In this document: positions 44,235 through 52,452 of the stretch, in pieces | Position numbering within the stretch: position 1 is the first letter of the stretch | How the letters are laid out: every line of letters begins with the position of its first letter | Assembly (NCBI RefSeq): GCF_021390535.1 | Contig: NZ_JAJUXG010000018.1 | Location: 167,181 to 231,180 of the forward strand | Length of the DNA stretch: 64,000 bases | DNA from: Dyadobacter sp. CY312 | Lineage (GTDB): Bacteria; Bacteroidota; Bacteroidia; Cytophagales; Spirosomataceae | Direction: 5' to 3' | The notes under the pieces: generated by a model | What the model saw: only the letters and a program-made list of their open reading frames with translations | Databases searched by the model: none | Told to the model about the DNA's origin: nothing | Translations under genes and position numbers: made by a program

Positions 44235-45809
44235 ATGGTATCTGTTAGACCGGATGAAGTTTCGGCCATCCTGCGTGAACAACTTGCAGGCGCTAAATCT
44301 GAAGCGGAACTCGAAGAAGTAGGAACCGTCCTTCAGGTTGGTGATGGTGTTGCCCGCATTTATGGCCTTTCACAGGTTCAGGCAGGTGAGCTTCTTGTTT
44401 TCGAGAACGGCTTAAAAGCACTCGCCCTTAACCTTGAAGAAGACAATGTCGGTGCCGTTTTGCTTGGTGATTCAAGTGAAATTAAAGAAGGTGACACCGT
44501 GAAGCGTACGAAAGAGATCGCTTCTGTAAAAGTCGGAGAAGGAATTATCGGACGTGTTGTAAACACACTTGCGGAGCCAATCGACGGTAACGGCCCCATT
44601 CAGGGAAAGACTTACGAAATGCCTCTTGAGCGTAAAGCGCCGGGTGTAATTTTCCGTCAGCCTGTTACAGAACCTCTTCAGACTGGTATTAAGGCTATCG
44701 ATGCCATGATCCCTATCGGTCGTGGACAACGCGAGTTGATCATTGGTGACCGTCAGACTGGTAAAACAGCTGTTGCCATTGATACCATTATCAATCAGAG
44801 AGAATATTTTGATAAAGGCGAACCTGTATTCTGTATCTACGTTGCTTGCGGCCAGAAGGCTTCAACCATCAAAGGTATCGAAGCAACCCTTCGTCGCTAC
44901 GGCGCAATGGATTACACTGTAATCGTTGCAGCTGGCGCATCAGATCCATCTCCAATGCAGTTTTATGCTCCGTTTACAGGTGCAGCGATTGGTGAATATT
45001 TCCGTGATACTGGTCGTCCTGCTTTGGTTGTTTATGATGACCTTTCAAAACAAGCGGTTTCTTACCGTGAAGTTTCTCTGCTTCTTCGTCGCCCTCCGGG
45101 TCGTGAAGCATATCCTGGGGACGTATTCTATCTGCACAGTCGCCTATTGGAACGTGCTGCAAAAGTGATCGCAGATGATAGCATTGCAAAAAACATGAAC
45201 GACCTTCCGCCTTCTTTGAAGGACATCGTAAAAGGTGGCGGTTCATTAACTGCACTTCCAATCATTGAAACACAGGCTGGTGACGTTTCGGCATATATTC
45301 CTACCAACGTAATTTCTATTACCGACGGACAGATATTCCTTGAATCCAACTTGTTCAACTCTGGTATCCGTCCTGCAATCAACGTAGGTATTTCGGTATC
45401 CCGTGTGGGTGGTAATGCACAGATCAAGTCAATGAAGAAAGTTTCGGGTACCCTGAAACTGGATCAGGCTCAGTTCCGTGAATTGGAAGCTTTTGCGAAA
45501 TTCGGTTCGGACCTTGATGCTGCTACTAAACTTGCTATTGACCGTGGACGTCGTAACCAGGAAGTATTGAAACAACCTCAGTATGCTCCGGTTCCGGTTG
45601 AACATCAGGTAGCAACTGTTTATGCTTCGACTAAAGGTCTTTTGGATAAAATACCTGTTGAACGCGTAAAAGAATTTGATAAAGAATTCCTTACAATTCT
45701 TTCTGTTCAGTATAAAGATACTTTGAACGCGTTGCGTGCTGGTAAACTGGATAACAGCGTAACCGACGTGATTGAGAAAGTTGCAAAAGAAATCGCAGCT
45801 AAATATTAA
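44235..45809 (+). CDS. atpA: F1Fo ATP synthase subunit alpha
   Basis: Regulatory nucleotide-binding subunit of the F1 head, 524 residues. Walker A is GDRQTGKT at 171-178; the signature segment PAINVGISVSRVGG lies near 377-390. The length and ATG start (MVSVRPDEVS) are normal. It begins a transcription unit with its own -7 box; the other F1Fo genes usually upstream (atpB, E, F, H) are absent, since the divergent FKBP gene lies 290 bp away. Downstream, a methyltransferase gene separates it from atpG. Confidence 0.98.
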   Translation: MVSVRPDEVSAILREQLAGAKSEAELEEVGTVLQVGDGVARIYGLSQVQAGELLVFENGLKALALNLEEDNVGAVLLGDSSEIKEGDTVKRTKEIASVKVGEGIIGRVVNTLAEPIDGNGPIQGKTYEMPLERKAPGVIFRQPVTEPLQTGIKAIDAMIPIGRGQRELIIGDRQTGKTAVAIDTIINQREYFDKGEPVFCIYVACGQKASTIKGIEATLRRYGAMDYTVIVAAGASDPSPMQFYAPFTGAAIGEYFRDTGRPALVVYDDLSKQAVSYREVSLLLRRPPGREAYPGDVFYLHSRLLERAAKVIADDSIAKNMNDLPPSLKDIVKGGGSLTALPIIETQAGDVSAYIPTNVISITDGQIFLESNLFNSGIRPAINVGISVSRVGGNAQIKSMKKVSGTLKLDQAQFRELEAFAKFGSDLDAATKLAIDRGRRNQEVLKQPQYAPVPVEHQVATVYASTKGLLDKIPVERVKEFDKEFLTILSVQYKDTLNALRAGKLDNSVTDVIEKVAKEIAAKY

Positions 45810-45815
45810 ATTTTT

Positions 45816-45853
45816 AGTGACTGGCCGTAAGTTCTAATACCGGGCCAGTCACT
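45816..45853 (+). terminator. 11-bp-stem hairpin after atpA
   Basis: AGTGACTGGCC / GGCCAGTCACT, a perfect stem six bases after the atpA stop. No T run follows, so it may protect the atpA mRNA end or only partly terminate. Confidence 0.6.
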
Positions 45854-46012
45854 AAGAATTATTGAATGAGGAATGCTTAATGTTCTGAAAGAAATAAAAG
45901 TTAGTTGAATTAATCTTCACCAGTAGAAATTTCGGTGTCGTCTTGTTAATACGACAGTTTTGTACTAGGTGGTTACTATTCGAGGTTCTCACTACCCTTC
46001 CACTTCATTCAG

Positions 46013-46924
46013 ATGTCCAAATTTGATAGCTTAAAAAAGATTCCGGTTCTTGCAGATTTAATTCGCGCAGTTGGAAAATATAAGACACGCGTACCAGCAG
46101 GGCATTTTTACAGCCCTATTGTATCTCCCCGTGAAATTCTCGAAAGGGAAAGCCAGGTGTATGGTGAAATACCAAGAGTACTACCAGGAATAGACCTTAG
46201 AGAGGAAGCACAGGTTGAATTAATGAAGGAGTTTGCTTCTAAATATTACGACGCAATCCCTTTTCCAATCAATCAGGAGTCTGGATATCGGTACTATTTC
46301 AGAAATAAGTACTTCATCCACGCCGACGCCACCACTTTGTATTGCATGTTGAGGCACTATAAGCCAAAACATGTCATTGAAGTAGGTTCAGGATTTTCAT
46401 CGGCCGTGATGTTGGATACAAATGATCTGTTCTTAAATAAGGCCACTAAGTTTACATTTATTGAGCCTTTTCCGGACAGATTGTATTCTCTTATTCAGGA
46501 AGGAGATCGCGTTAACAGTGATATACAGGTAAAAAAGTTGCAGGATGTTCCTGTTGAAACTTTTGAAAAGCTTGGAGAAAACGACATTTTATTTATCGAC
46601 TCCTCCCATGTTTCTAAAACAGGCAGTGATGTTAATTATTTTTTGTTTGATATTTTCCCAAAGCTTAAACCAGGTGTAATCGTTCACATTCACGACATCT
46701 TTTACCCGTTTGAATATCCAAAAGAATGGGTCATTTATGGAAACGGACGATTTGGCTGGAACGAAATTTATCTTTTGAGAGCGTTTCTCATGAATCAGAA
46801 TGAATTTGAAATAATATTTCAGAATGATTTTGTCCAAACGTTTCATAAGGAATGGCTGTCTGAAAACATGCCCAATTATGTTAATCAAGGAAGAGGCGGC
46901 AGTTTATGGCTCAGAAAACTCTGA
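46013..46924 (+). CDS. Class I SAM-dependent methyltransferase inserted between atpA and atpG
   Basis: A 303-residue Rossmann-fold methyltransferase of the Methyltransf_24 type. SAM motif I is HVIEVGSGFSS near residues 119-129, the acidic end of strand 2 is FIEPFPDR near 150-157, and DILFIDSSHV near 190-199 is the motif IV region. An N-terminal part (SPREILERES) precedes the core. Such proteins often modify sugars or small molecules; the substrate is unknown. Its place between atpA and atpG is unusual. Intergenic gaps of about 200 and 95 bp on each side allow separate promoters. Confidence 0.85.
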   Translation: MSKFDSLKKIPVLADLIRAVGKYKTRVPAGHFYSPIVSPREILERESQVYGEIPRVLPGIDLREEAQVELMKEFASKYYDAIPFPINQESGYRYYFRNKYFIHADATTLYCMLRHYKPKHVIEVGSGFSSAVMLDTNDLFLNKATKFTFIEPFPDRLYSLIQEGDRVNSDIQVKKLQDVPVETFEKLGENDILFIDSSHVSKTGSDVNYFLFDIFPKLKPGVIVHIHDIFYPFEYPKEWVIYGNGRFGWNEIYLLRAFLMNQNEFEIIFQNDFVQTFHKEWLSENMPNYVNQGRGGSLWLRKL

Positions 46925-47019
46925 GAAACACAAACTGCATTTAGAATAGATAAGATTCCTTGTGAATAAAAAACGTGCGTAAGAAACAAACCGCAGACGC
47001 TTTAATTGCAAAATAGACA

Positions 47020-47904
47020 ATGGCAAGTTTAAAAGAAGTACGTAACCGGATTGTATCGGTTAATTCTACCCAGCAAATTACAAAAGCCATGAAAATGGTG
47101 GCTGCGGCTAAATTGCGCAGGGCTCAGGATAACATTATCCAGATGCGCCCTTATGCACAAAAGCTGGGAGATATGCTTTCTACCGTTTCGGCAGGAGCAG
47201 AAAGTTCATCGGACAGCCCGCTTAAAGCAGCTCGCCCGGTTGAAAAAGTATTGATTATTGTAGTTACTTCTGACCGTGGACTATGCGGTGCTTTCAATAC
47301 AAATATTGTAAAAGCAACGCTTCTTCTTATTGAAGAAAAGTATGCGGCACAAGCAGCAAAAGGTAATGTTGAAATATTTGCTATTGGCAAAAAAGGAGCT
47401 GAATCTTTCGTTCGGAAAGGCTTCACTGTCAATACAAGTTATACTGATTTGTTCACAAGACTGAGCTTTGTTGCAGTGAAGCAGGCTGCCGAAGAAATTA
47501 TGACCGCCTTCACAGAAGGACGTTATGACGCGGTGGATTTGGTTTTCAACGAATTCAAAAATGTAGCAACTCAGATCATTCACACGGATCGTTACCTTCC
47601 TATCGTTTCGGATAATTCTTCGGCCAAAACAAAAAATACCGATGTTAATTACATTTTCGAACCGACAGAGGAAGAGATTCTTGCAGAATTGATCCCGAAA
47701 TCTTTGAAAATACAGCTTTACAGAGCTGTTTTGGAATCATACGCCTCAGAACAAGGGGCACGTATGACAGCGATGGACAAGGCTACGGAAAACGCCCAGG
47801 ATCTAATAAAAGAACTGAAGCTTGTTTACAACCGTACCCGTCAGGCTGCAATTACTACCGAAATCCTCGAAATCGTGGGTGGAGCAGAAGCTTTGAAAGC
47901 TTAA
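47020..47904 (+). CDS. atpG: F1Fo ATP synthase subunit gamma
   Basis: Central rotor shaft of F1, 294 residues. The N-terminal helix MASLKEVRNRIVSVNSTQQI and KAMKMVAAAKLRRAQ is a textbook gamma start. The middle TSDRGLCGAFN near 87-97 and the C-terminal helix MTAMDKATENAQDLI match the family. ATG start. It ends the local group of ATPase genes; a terminator follows. Subunits beta, epsilon, delta, a, b and c are not in this window. Confidence 0.97.
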   Translation: MASLKEVRNRIVSVNSTQQITKAMKMVAAAKLRRAQDNIIQMRPYAQKLGDMLSTVSAGAESSSDSPLKAARPVEKVLIIVVTSDRGLCGAFNTNIVKATLLLIEEKYAAQAAKGNVEIFAIGKKGAESFVRKGFTVNTSYTDLFTRLSFVAVKQAAEEIMTAFTEGRYDAVDLVFNEFKNVATQIIHTDRYLPIVSDNSSAKTKNTDVNYIFEPTEEEILAELIPKSLKIQLYRAVLESYASEQGARMTAMDKATENAQDLIKELKLVYNRTRQAAITTEILEIVGGAEALKA

Positions 47905-47928
47905 TTTCACCAAGAGTGTTGATAAATG

Positions 47929-47962
47929 AAAACGAGCGGATCAATCGATTCGCTCGTTTTTT
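47929..47962 (+). terminator. Terminator after atpG
   Basis: AAAACGAGCGGAT / ATTCGCTCGTTTT stem with a 5-6 nt loop and trailing TTTT. Strong. Confidence 0.9.
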
Positions 47963-48002
47963 ATTTTTATCTTTATGAATACTTTTTATTCTGAATGGCG
48001 CA

Positions 48003-48266
48003 ATGCTTTTCTCTAATTACGACTACGACATGGTTTATTTAATGGACAGAATTACATTGGACCCTGATTTATGTAATGGCAAGCCAACTATTAGAGGCAA
48101 GAGAATTACGGTTCAAACGATTCTCGAACACCTCGCAGCCGGTGACAATAAAGAAACCATTCTGGAACAATTTCCGTCACTTGAGTCTGAAGACATCGAC
48201 GCTTGTCTGAATTTTGCAGCGCAAATGGCTGCGAGAAACTTTGACATCTATCCAATTGCAGCATAG
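48003..48266 (+). CDS. DUF433 family protein, putative antitoxin
   Basis: A DUF433 protein of 87 residues by the longest ATG; in-frame ATGs at 48030 and 48042 give 78 and 74 residues, and the family start (MDRITLDPDLCNGKPTIRG) favours the last. The core reads CNGKPTIRGKRITVQTILEHL, a helix-turn-helix-like segment. DUF433 proteins are often the antitoxin half of pairs with DUF5615 PIN-like toxins, and such a gene starts one base after this stop. The antitoxin role is therefore inferred from pairing. Confidence 0.82.
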   Translation: MLFSNYDYDMVYLMDRITLDPDLCNGKPTIRGKRITVQTILEHLAAGDNKETILEQFPSLESEDIDACLNFAAQMAARNFDIYPIAA

Positions 48267-48267
48267 T

Positions 48268-48609
48268 ATGCTAAAATATCTGATAGACGTTAATCTTCCC
48301 TATTATTTTGCTCTCTGGAATACTGCTGAATTCATTCACCAAAAAGATATTAATGATGAATGGCTGGATTCTCAGATATGGGATTATGCAAGGCAAAATA
48401 ATCTGACCATACTCACAAGAGATGCTGATTTCTCACTGAGAATAGCTACCAACCAGCCTCCACCCAGAGTCATCCATTTTCGGCTTGGAAACATTAAAGC
48501 GGCGGATTTTTATCTACTTTTAAATCGTAACTGGAATACGATTTCTCATCTAAGTATGGTTAATAAGTTAGTAACCGTTTATCAAGACAAAATACAAGTT
48601 CTATCCTAA
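48268..48609 (+). CDS. DUF5615 PIN-like protein, putative toxin
   Basis: A 113-residue protein from the ATG at 48268, which starts one base after the DUF433 stop, so translation is coupled. The PIN-like fold shows Asp7 in YLIDVNLP and TRDADFSLR near residues 51-59; a DxxF pattern replaces the second acidic region. DUF5615 proteins are VapC-like putative nucleases. Catalysis has not been shown for this branch, so toxin activity is inference from the pairing. An upstream in-frame start at 48214 would overlap the antitoxin gene and is less likely. Confidence 0.82.
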   Translation: MLKYLIDVNLPYYFALWNTAEFIHQKDINDEWLDSQIWDYARQNNLTILTRDADFSLRIATNQPPPRVIHFRLGNIKAADFYLLLNRNWNTISHLSMVNKLVTVYQDKIQVLS

Positions 48610-48633
48610 CATTTTCAAAAGCCAAAAATCGAT

Positions 48634-49368
48634 ATGTCTTTTTCTTTCAGTTCAAAAGTTACTCTTTACCTGCTTTTAGCATTCATCTCCACGAATGTAT
48701 CTGCCCAAACGGTGGAAGATATCATAGCCAAACACATCAAAGCCATGGGTGGCGCGGAAAAATTAGCTCAGCTTCAAAGCGTAAAAATCTCGGCTGATAT
48801 GAAAGTGATGGGCATGGAAATGCCAGTTACGACAACCATCATTCAGGACAAGGGATTTCGTACAGAAACTACGGCTCAGGGCATGACTATCGTTCAAGCA
48901 GTAAGCGGCAATTCGGGATGGATGATCAACCCGATGGCGGGACAAGGCAAGGCAACTGCCATGCCCGAAGAGGCCGTAAAATCGCTTATCGGGCAAACAG
49001 ACCTGACCGGTCTTTACAATTACAAACAGAAAGGATACACAGTGACCCTTGACGGCGAGGAAGATCTGGCGGGTGCGAAGGTTTACAGAGTTACAGCAAC
49101 GCTGAAAAACGGCGTGAAGCAGGTTAACTATATTTCAAAAGACACATTCTATATTCTTAAAATTGGCGCCTCGATGTCTGTAAACGGTCAGGATGTAAAA
49201 ACAGAAAGCGCACAGTCTGATTTCAAACAAATTGACGGCATCACTTTCCCTTTCTCATCCGAAGTAACTACCACGGCAATGCCCGGAATGGCAATGGTAA
49301 ATAAGATTACCTCTGTGGAAGTGAACCCCAAGATTGACCAGAGCATATTTGAGATGCCGAAGGAGTGA
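48634..49368 (+). CDS. LolA-like exported outer-membrane lipoprotein-sorting family protein
   Basis: A 244-residue protein with a signal peptide (about 1-24, ending VSAQ) and an unclosed beta-barrel type pattern: repeated strands MKVMGMEMPVTTTII, YTVTLDGEEDLAGAKVYRVTATL, and FPFSSEVTTT. This fits the LolA/LolB-like or DUF4292-like group that binds lipids in the periplasm. The true substrate is unknown. It starts 24 bp after the PIN-like gene, yet seems an independent housekeeping gene. Confidence 0.7.
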   Translation: MSFSFSSKVTLYLLLAFISTNVSAQTVEDIIAKHIKAMGGAEKLAQLQSVKISADMKVMGMEMPVTTTIIQDKGFRTETTAQGMTIVQAVSGNSGWMINPMAGQGKATAMPEEAVKSLIGQTDLTGLYNYKQKGYTVTLDGEEDLAGAKVYRVTATLKNGVKQVNYISKDTFYILKIGASMSVNGQDVKTESAQSDFKQIDGITFPFSSEVTTTAMPGMAMVNKITSVEVNPKIDQSIFEMPKE

Positions 49369-49453
49369 GGAGAGAAGTTACAGGAGTTATGAATGTAGAC
49401 TCCCTGGTATAACGATAGCTATCTCTTTTCACAGCCTCGAAATAATTAGATTT

Positions 49454-49481
49454 AAATCCGGAATTTTAAAATTTCGGATTT
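49454..49481 (+). terminator. Terminator after LolA-like gene
   Basis: AAATCCG/CGGATTT stem with AT-rich inner part AATTTTAAAATTT and TTTTTTT following. Confidence 0.75.
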
Positions 49482-49516
49482 TTTTTGTGATGTTTGAAAC
49501 TATTTTTTAAAATTAC

Positions 49517-49545
49517 ATGTATATACATTAAATGTAAATACACTA
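49517..49545 (+). promoter_or_regulatory. Repeated ATGTAnATACA boxes upstream of yceI-like gene
   Basis: ATGTATATACAT (49517-49528, a perfect palindrome) and ATGTAAATACAC (49532-49543) begin 15 bp apart. They lie 20-45 bp before the ATG. The periodic copies suggest a transcription factor site. Confidence 0.4.
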
Positions 49546-49562
49546 ATTAAAACATACAAAAA

Positions 49563-50090
49563 ATGGCAGCTTCAACATGGGTAATTGACCCAACACATTC
49601 CGAAATTCAGTTTAAAGTTAAACACCTTGTTATCTCTACTGTAACAGGCTCTTTTAAAAGCTTTGAAGGAAGCGTAACCACCGAAAGCGAAGACTTCGAT
49701 GGTGCGACTGTTTCTTTCTCAGCTGATACTACAAGCATTGATACCAACCAGGCTCAGCGCGACGAACATTTGAAATCTGCCGATTTCTTTGAAACAGAGA
49801 AGTACCCAACGATATCATTCACAGGTAATCTTGCTAAAAAAGGAAGTGACAGCTATACACTAAAAGGTGATTTGACGGTAAAGGATGTTACAAAACCATT
49901 CGAATTTGCCGTAGAATATGGCGGTAACATGACCGACTTTTATGGCAACAACAAATCAGGTTTTGAAATTTCGGGTAAAATCAACCGTAAGGAATTTGGA
50001 TTGACCTGGGGAGCTGTTACAGAAGCCGGCGGAGTTGTTGTAGGTGACGATGTGAAACTGATCGCCAATGTTCAGGTTGTAAAGCAATAA
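49563..50090 (+). CDS. Cytoplasmic YceI family protein
   Basis: A 175-residue YceI protein without a signal peptide, so probably cytoplasmic. Hallmarks: TWVIDPTHSEIQFKVKHLVIS, VTGSFKSFEG, DFFETEKYPTISF and GDLTVKDVTKPF. It is a paralogue of the exported YceI at 24336. The family holds isoprenoids or related lipids; here the ligand is unknown. Its upstream region has two repeated boxes. A terminator follows. Confidence 0.92.
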   Translation: MAASTWVIDPTHSEIQFKVKHLVISTVTGSFKSFEGSVTTESEDFDGATVSFSADTTSIDTNQAQRDEHLKSADFFETEKYPTISFTGNLAKKGSDSYTLKGDLTVKDVTKPFEFAVEYGGNMTDFYGNNKSGFEISGKINRKEFGLTWGAVTEAGGVVVGDDVKLIANVQVVKQ

Positions 50091-50118
50091 GATCTGCTTC
50101 ACACCTTAATTTATTATT

Positions 50119-50166
50119 GAAAGTTACAGATCAGGAATGTACACATTCTTAGTCTGTAACTTTTTA
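50119..50166 (+). terminator. Terminator after YceI gene
   Basis: AAAGTTACAGA / TCTGTAACTTT stem with inner pairing GAATGT/ACATTC and TTTTTA following. Confidence 0.85.
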
Positions 50167-50282
50167 TTTGTAACACATTGTGCAAAACTCCATATCGTAC
50201 AATTGATTTAAGCCAGATTCAGGGCTAAAAACAGGAATGCTCGTCAATTTGTTACTATTTTTGACGAAAAAAGAACTCAATC

Positions 50283-51278
50283 TTGATAATAGAAACACGT
50301 GCATATGCCCGGGCAGGTCTTTTGGGCAATCCTTCCGATGGTTTTTACGGAAAAACCATCTCCATTTCGGTAAGGAATTTTGGTGCTTCCATCTCCCTTT
50401 ACGAATCTCCTGAACTGCATATTGAACCTCAGCCACAAGATGTGAGCACGTTCCGGAGTATTTATCATCTTCGCGATTCGGTGAGTATGCTTGGCTACAA
50501 TGGCGGGATTCCGCTTATTAAGGCTGGTATCAAAAAGTTTGGCGATTATTGTGAGGAAAACAATATCAGGCTACCCAACAGGAATTTCACGGTACGATAT
50601 CGCTCCTCTATTCCCCGCCAGGTAGGAATGTCCGGATCGAGTGCCATTGTGGTAGCTTTGTTCCGTGCTTTGATGCAATTTTACAAAGTAGAAATCCCGA
50701 TAGAAATTCTTCCTCAGCTGGTGATGGTAACCGAAACGGAAGAACTTGGTATCACCGCCGGCTTGCAGGATCGGGTTATCCAGTGTTATGAGGGTTGTGT
50801 TTACATGGATTTTGATCAAAAAATGATCGCAGAAAAAGGCCACGGTAAATACGAACGAATTAACCCGGAACTACTGCCCAAGCTTTACGTCGCCTACAAT
50901 ACCAATCTTAGCAAAGTCTCCGGAAAGGTGCATAGCGATGTAAGAACCCGGTTTGACAGAGGTGAAAAGGAAGTGATCGACACCCTGGCTGCTATTGCTC
51001 AAAAGGCAGAAGACGGACAAAAAGCTTTAATGGAAGGAAGGGCAGAAGATTTACACCAATTAATGAATGAAAATTTCGATTTGAGGTGTAAAATTTACAA
51101 CGTTCCTGAATCGAATAAACGCCTGGTGAATGCCGCCAGAGCGTGCGGAGCTTCTGCTAAATTCGCAGGATCGGGAGGAACCATCATTGGAATTTACCAT
51201 AATGATGATATGCTGAACCAACTATTTGTAGAACTTAAAAAGCACAATGCAAGGGTGATTAAGCCGTTTGTGGTTTGA
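50283..51278 (+). CDS. Glucuronokinase-like GHMP kinase
   Basis: Sugar-1-kinase of the GHMP superfamily, 331 residues. It starts at a TTG; the residues after it (IIETRAYARAGLLGNPSDG) align with the N-terminus of plant glucuronokinase (ARIGFLGNPSDVYFG pattern), so the TTG is probably real. The ATP loop is GMSGSSAIV near 115-123, and the C-terminal GHMP motif is AKFAGSGGTII near 294-304. Expected product is a sugar 1-phosphate such as glucuronate 1-phosphate; other substrates are possible. It lies 201 bp upstream of galU, with a (GCTGTTA)8 repeat between them. Confidence 0.85.
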   Translation: MIIETRAYARAGLLGNPSDGFYGKTISISVRNFGASISLYESPELHIEPQPQDVSTFRSIYHLRDSVSMLGYNGGIPLIKAGIKKFGDYCEENNIRLPNRNFTVRYRSSIPRQVGMSGSSAIVVALFRALMQFYKVEIPIEILPQLVMVTETEELGITAGLQDRVIQCYEGCVYMDFDQKMIAEKGHGKYERINPELLPKLYVAYNTNLSKVSGKVHSDVRTRFDRGEKEVIDTLAAIAQKAEDGQKALMEGRAEDLHQLMNENFDLRCKIYNVPESNKRLVNAARACGASAKFAGSGGTIIGIYHNDDMLNQLFVELKKHNARVIKPFVV

Positions 51279-51280
51279 GA

Positions 51281-51338
51281 GCTGTTAGCTGTTAGCTGTT
51301 AGCTGTTAGCTGTTAGCTGTTAGCTGTTAGCTGTTAGC
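51281..51338. repeat. Tandem array of eight GCTGTTA units
   Basis: Eight perfect 7-bp copies (51281-51336) begin 2 bp after the GHMP kinase stop. A partial inverted copy (GCTAATTGCTAACAGCTAA, 51451-51469) lies just before the galU start. Such arrays mutate by slippage. Confidence 0.9.
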
Positions 51339-51450
51339 GAGAATTGTTCATTACAGGGGTGAGTTCCTGAAACAAAAATTAATATTACAGATTTACCAGA
51401 AAAAAATTTATATACCTGAAAGCCTTTGCGCTAAAAGCGGTTTACCGCGC

Positions 51451-51469
51451 GCTAATTGCTAACAGCTAA
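51451..51469. repeat. Inverted copy of GCTGTTA repeat before galU
   Basis: Reverse complement reads TTAGCTGTTAGCAATTAGC. It ends 10 bp before the galU ATG and could alter translation initiation or mRNA folding with the array at 51281. Confidence 0.65.
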
Positions 51470-51479
51470 TACACAAAAT

Positions 51480-52346
51480 ATGATTCGTAAAGCCGTTATA
51501 CCTGCCGCTGGACTTGGAACCCGGTTTCTGCCAGCAACAAAATCGATGCCGAAAGAAATGCTTCCTATTATCGACATTCCAACTATTCAATATGTAGTAC
51601 AGGAAGCTGTTGACTCAGGAATTGAAGATATTCTTATCATTTCCGGAAAAGGGAAAAGAGCCATCGAGGATCACTTCGACCGCAATGTGGAACTGGAAAG
51701 TCGCCTTGAAGAAAAAGAAGACCTGATGTGGTTCAATGAAATGCGTCGGCTTGCCGACATGGCTAATGTACATTTCGTTCGTCAGAAAGAGGCAAACGGA
51801 CTGGGCGATGCCATTTATTATGCACGCCATCACGTGGGTAACGAACCATTCGCTGTGCTTTTGGGAGATACCATTATGGACTCGGTGATTCCGGTGACGC
51901 AACAATTGATGGATACCTATGAGCAATACGGCGGTTCTGTTATTGCGGTGGAGGAAGTTCCGGCTAACAAAGTGAACAGATATGGCATCGTGGGCGGAAC
52001 GTCGTTGAGTGATACCATTATGGAGCTTTCTACCCTGGTTGAAAAACCGGCTATTGATCTTGCACCATCTAACCTGGCTATTGCTGGACGTTATATTCTG
52101 ACTCCTGAAATTTTCAGAACCATAGAGCAAACGCCAAAAGGAAAAAACAATGAGATTCAGCTTACTGATTCGATGCTGCTGCTTCTGAAACGCGAGAATA
52201 TATTCGCGCACAGAATTGAAGGCAAACGCCATGACATTGGTGACAAACTCGATTACCTGAAAACGACTGTGGAATTCGCCCTGAAACGTAAAGAATTTGC
52301 AGAGCCATTCAGGAAGTTCCTTATCGAACTGCTTGCCGCAAATTGA
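51480..52346 (+). CDS. galU: UTP-glucose-1-phosphate uridylyltransferase
   Basis: Makes UDP-glucose from UTP and glucose 1-phosphate in the cytoplasm, feeding glycan synthesis. The 288-residue protein starts at the ATG at 51480 (a TTG frame begins at 51456). The N-terminal signature AAGLGTRFLPATKSMPKEMLP is at residues 8-28 and is diagnostic. EKPAID near 192-197 and the DIGDKLDYLKTTVEF segment near 250-264 fit GalU. It follows a glucuronokinase-like gene, so both may serve UDP-sugar supply. Confidence 0.96.
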   Translation: MIRKAVIPAAGLGTRFLPATKSMPKEMLPIIDIPTIQYVVQEAVDSGIEDILIISGKGKRAIEDHFDRNVELESRLEEKEDLMWFNEMRRLADMANVHFVRQKEANGLGDAIYYARHHVGNEPFAVLLGDTIMDSVIPVTQQLMDTYEQYGGSVIAVEEVPANKVNRYGIVGGTSLSDTIMELSTLVEKPAIDLAPSNLAIAGRYILTPEIFRTIEQTPKGKNNEIQLTDSMLLLLKRENIFAHRIEGKRHDIGDKLDYLKTTVEFALKRKEFAEPFRKFLIELLAAN

Positions 52347-52380
52347 TGTGGAGTGAGTCCTGAAGCAATAAATAGATTAG

Positions 52381-52424
52381 AAAAAACAAGAAGCCCGCTT
52401 TTAAAAGTTGGCTTCTTGTTTTTT
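52381..52424 (+). terminator. Terminator after galU
   Basis: AAAACAAGAAGCC / GGCTTCTTGTTTT stem with TTTT trailing. Strong. Confidence 0.9.
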
Positions 52425-52452
52425 ATTTACCTGAAACTTTATTTTAAAGATC

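Noticed and set aside
51281..51338. CRISPR array
   Set aside because: Units are 7 bp with no spacers; it is a simple tandem repeat.
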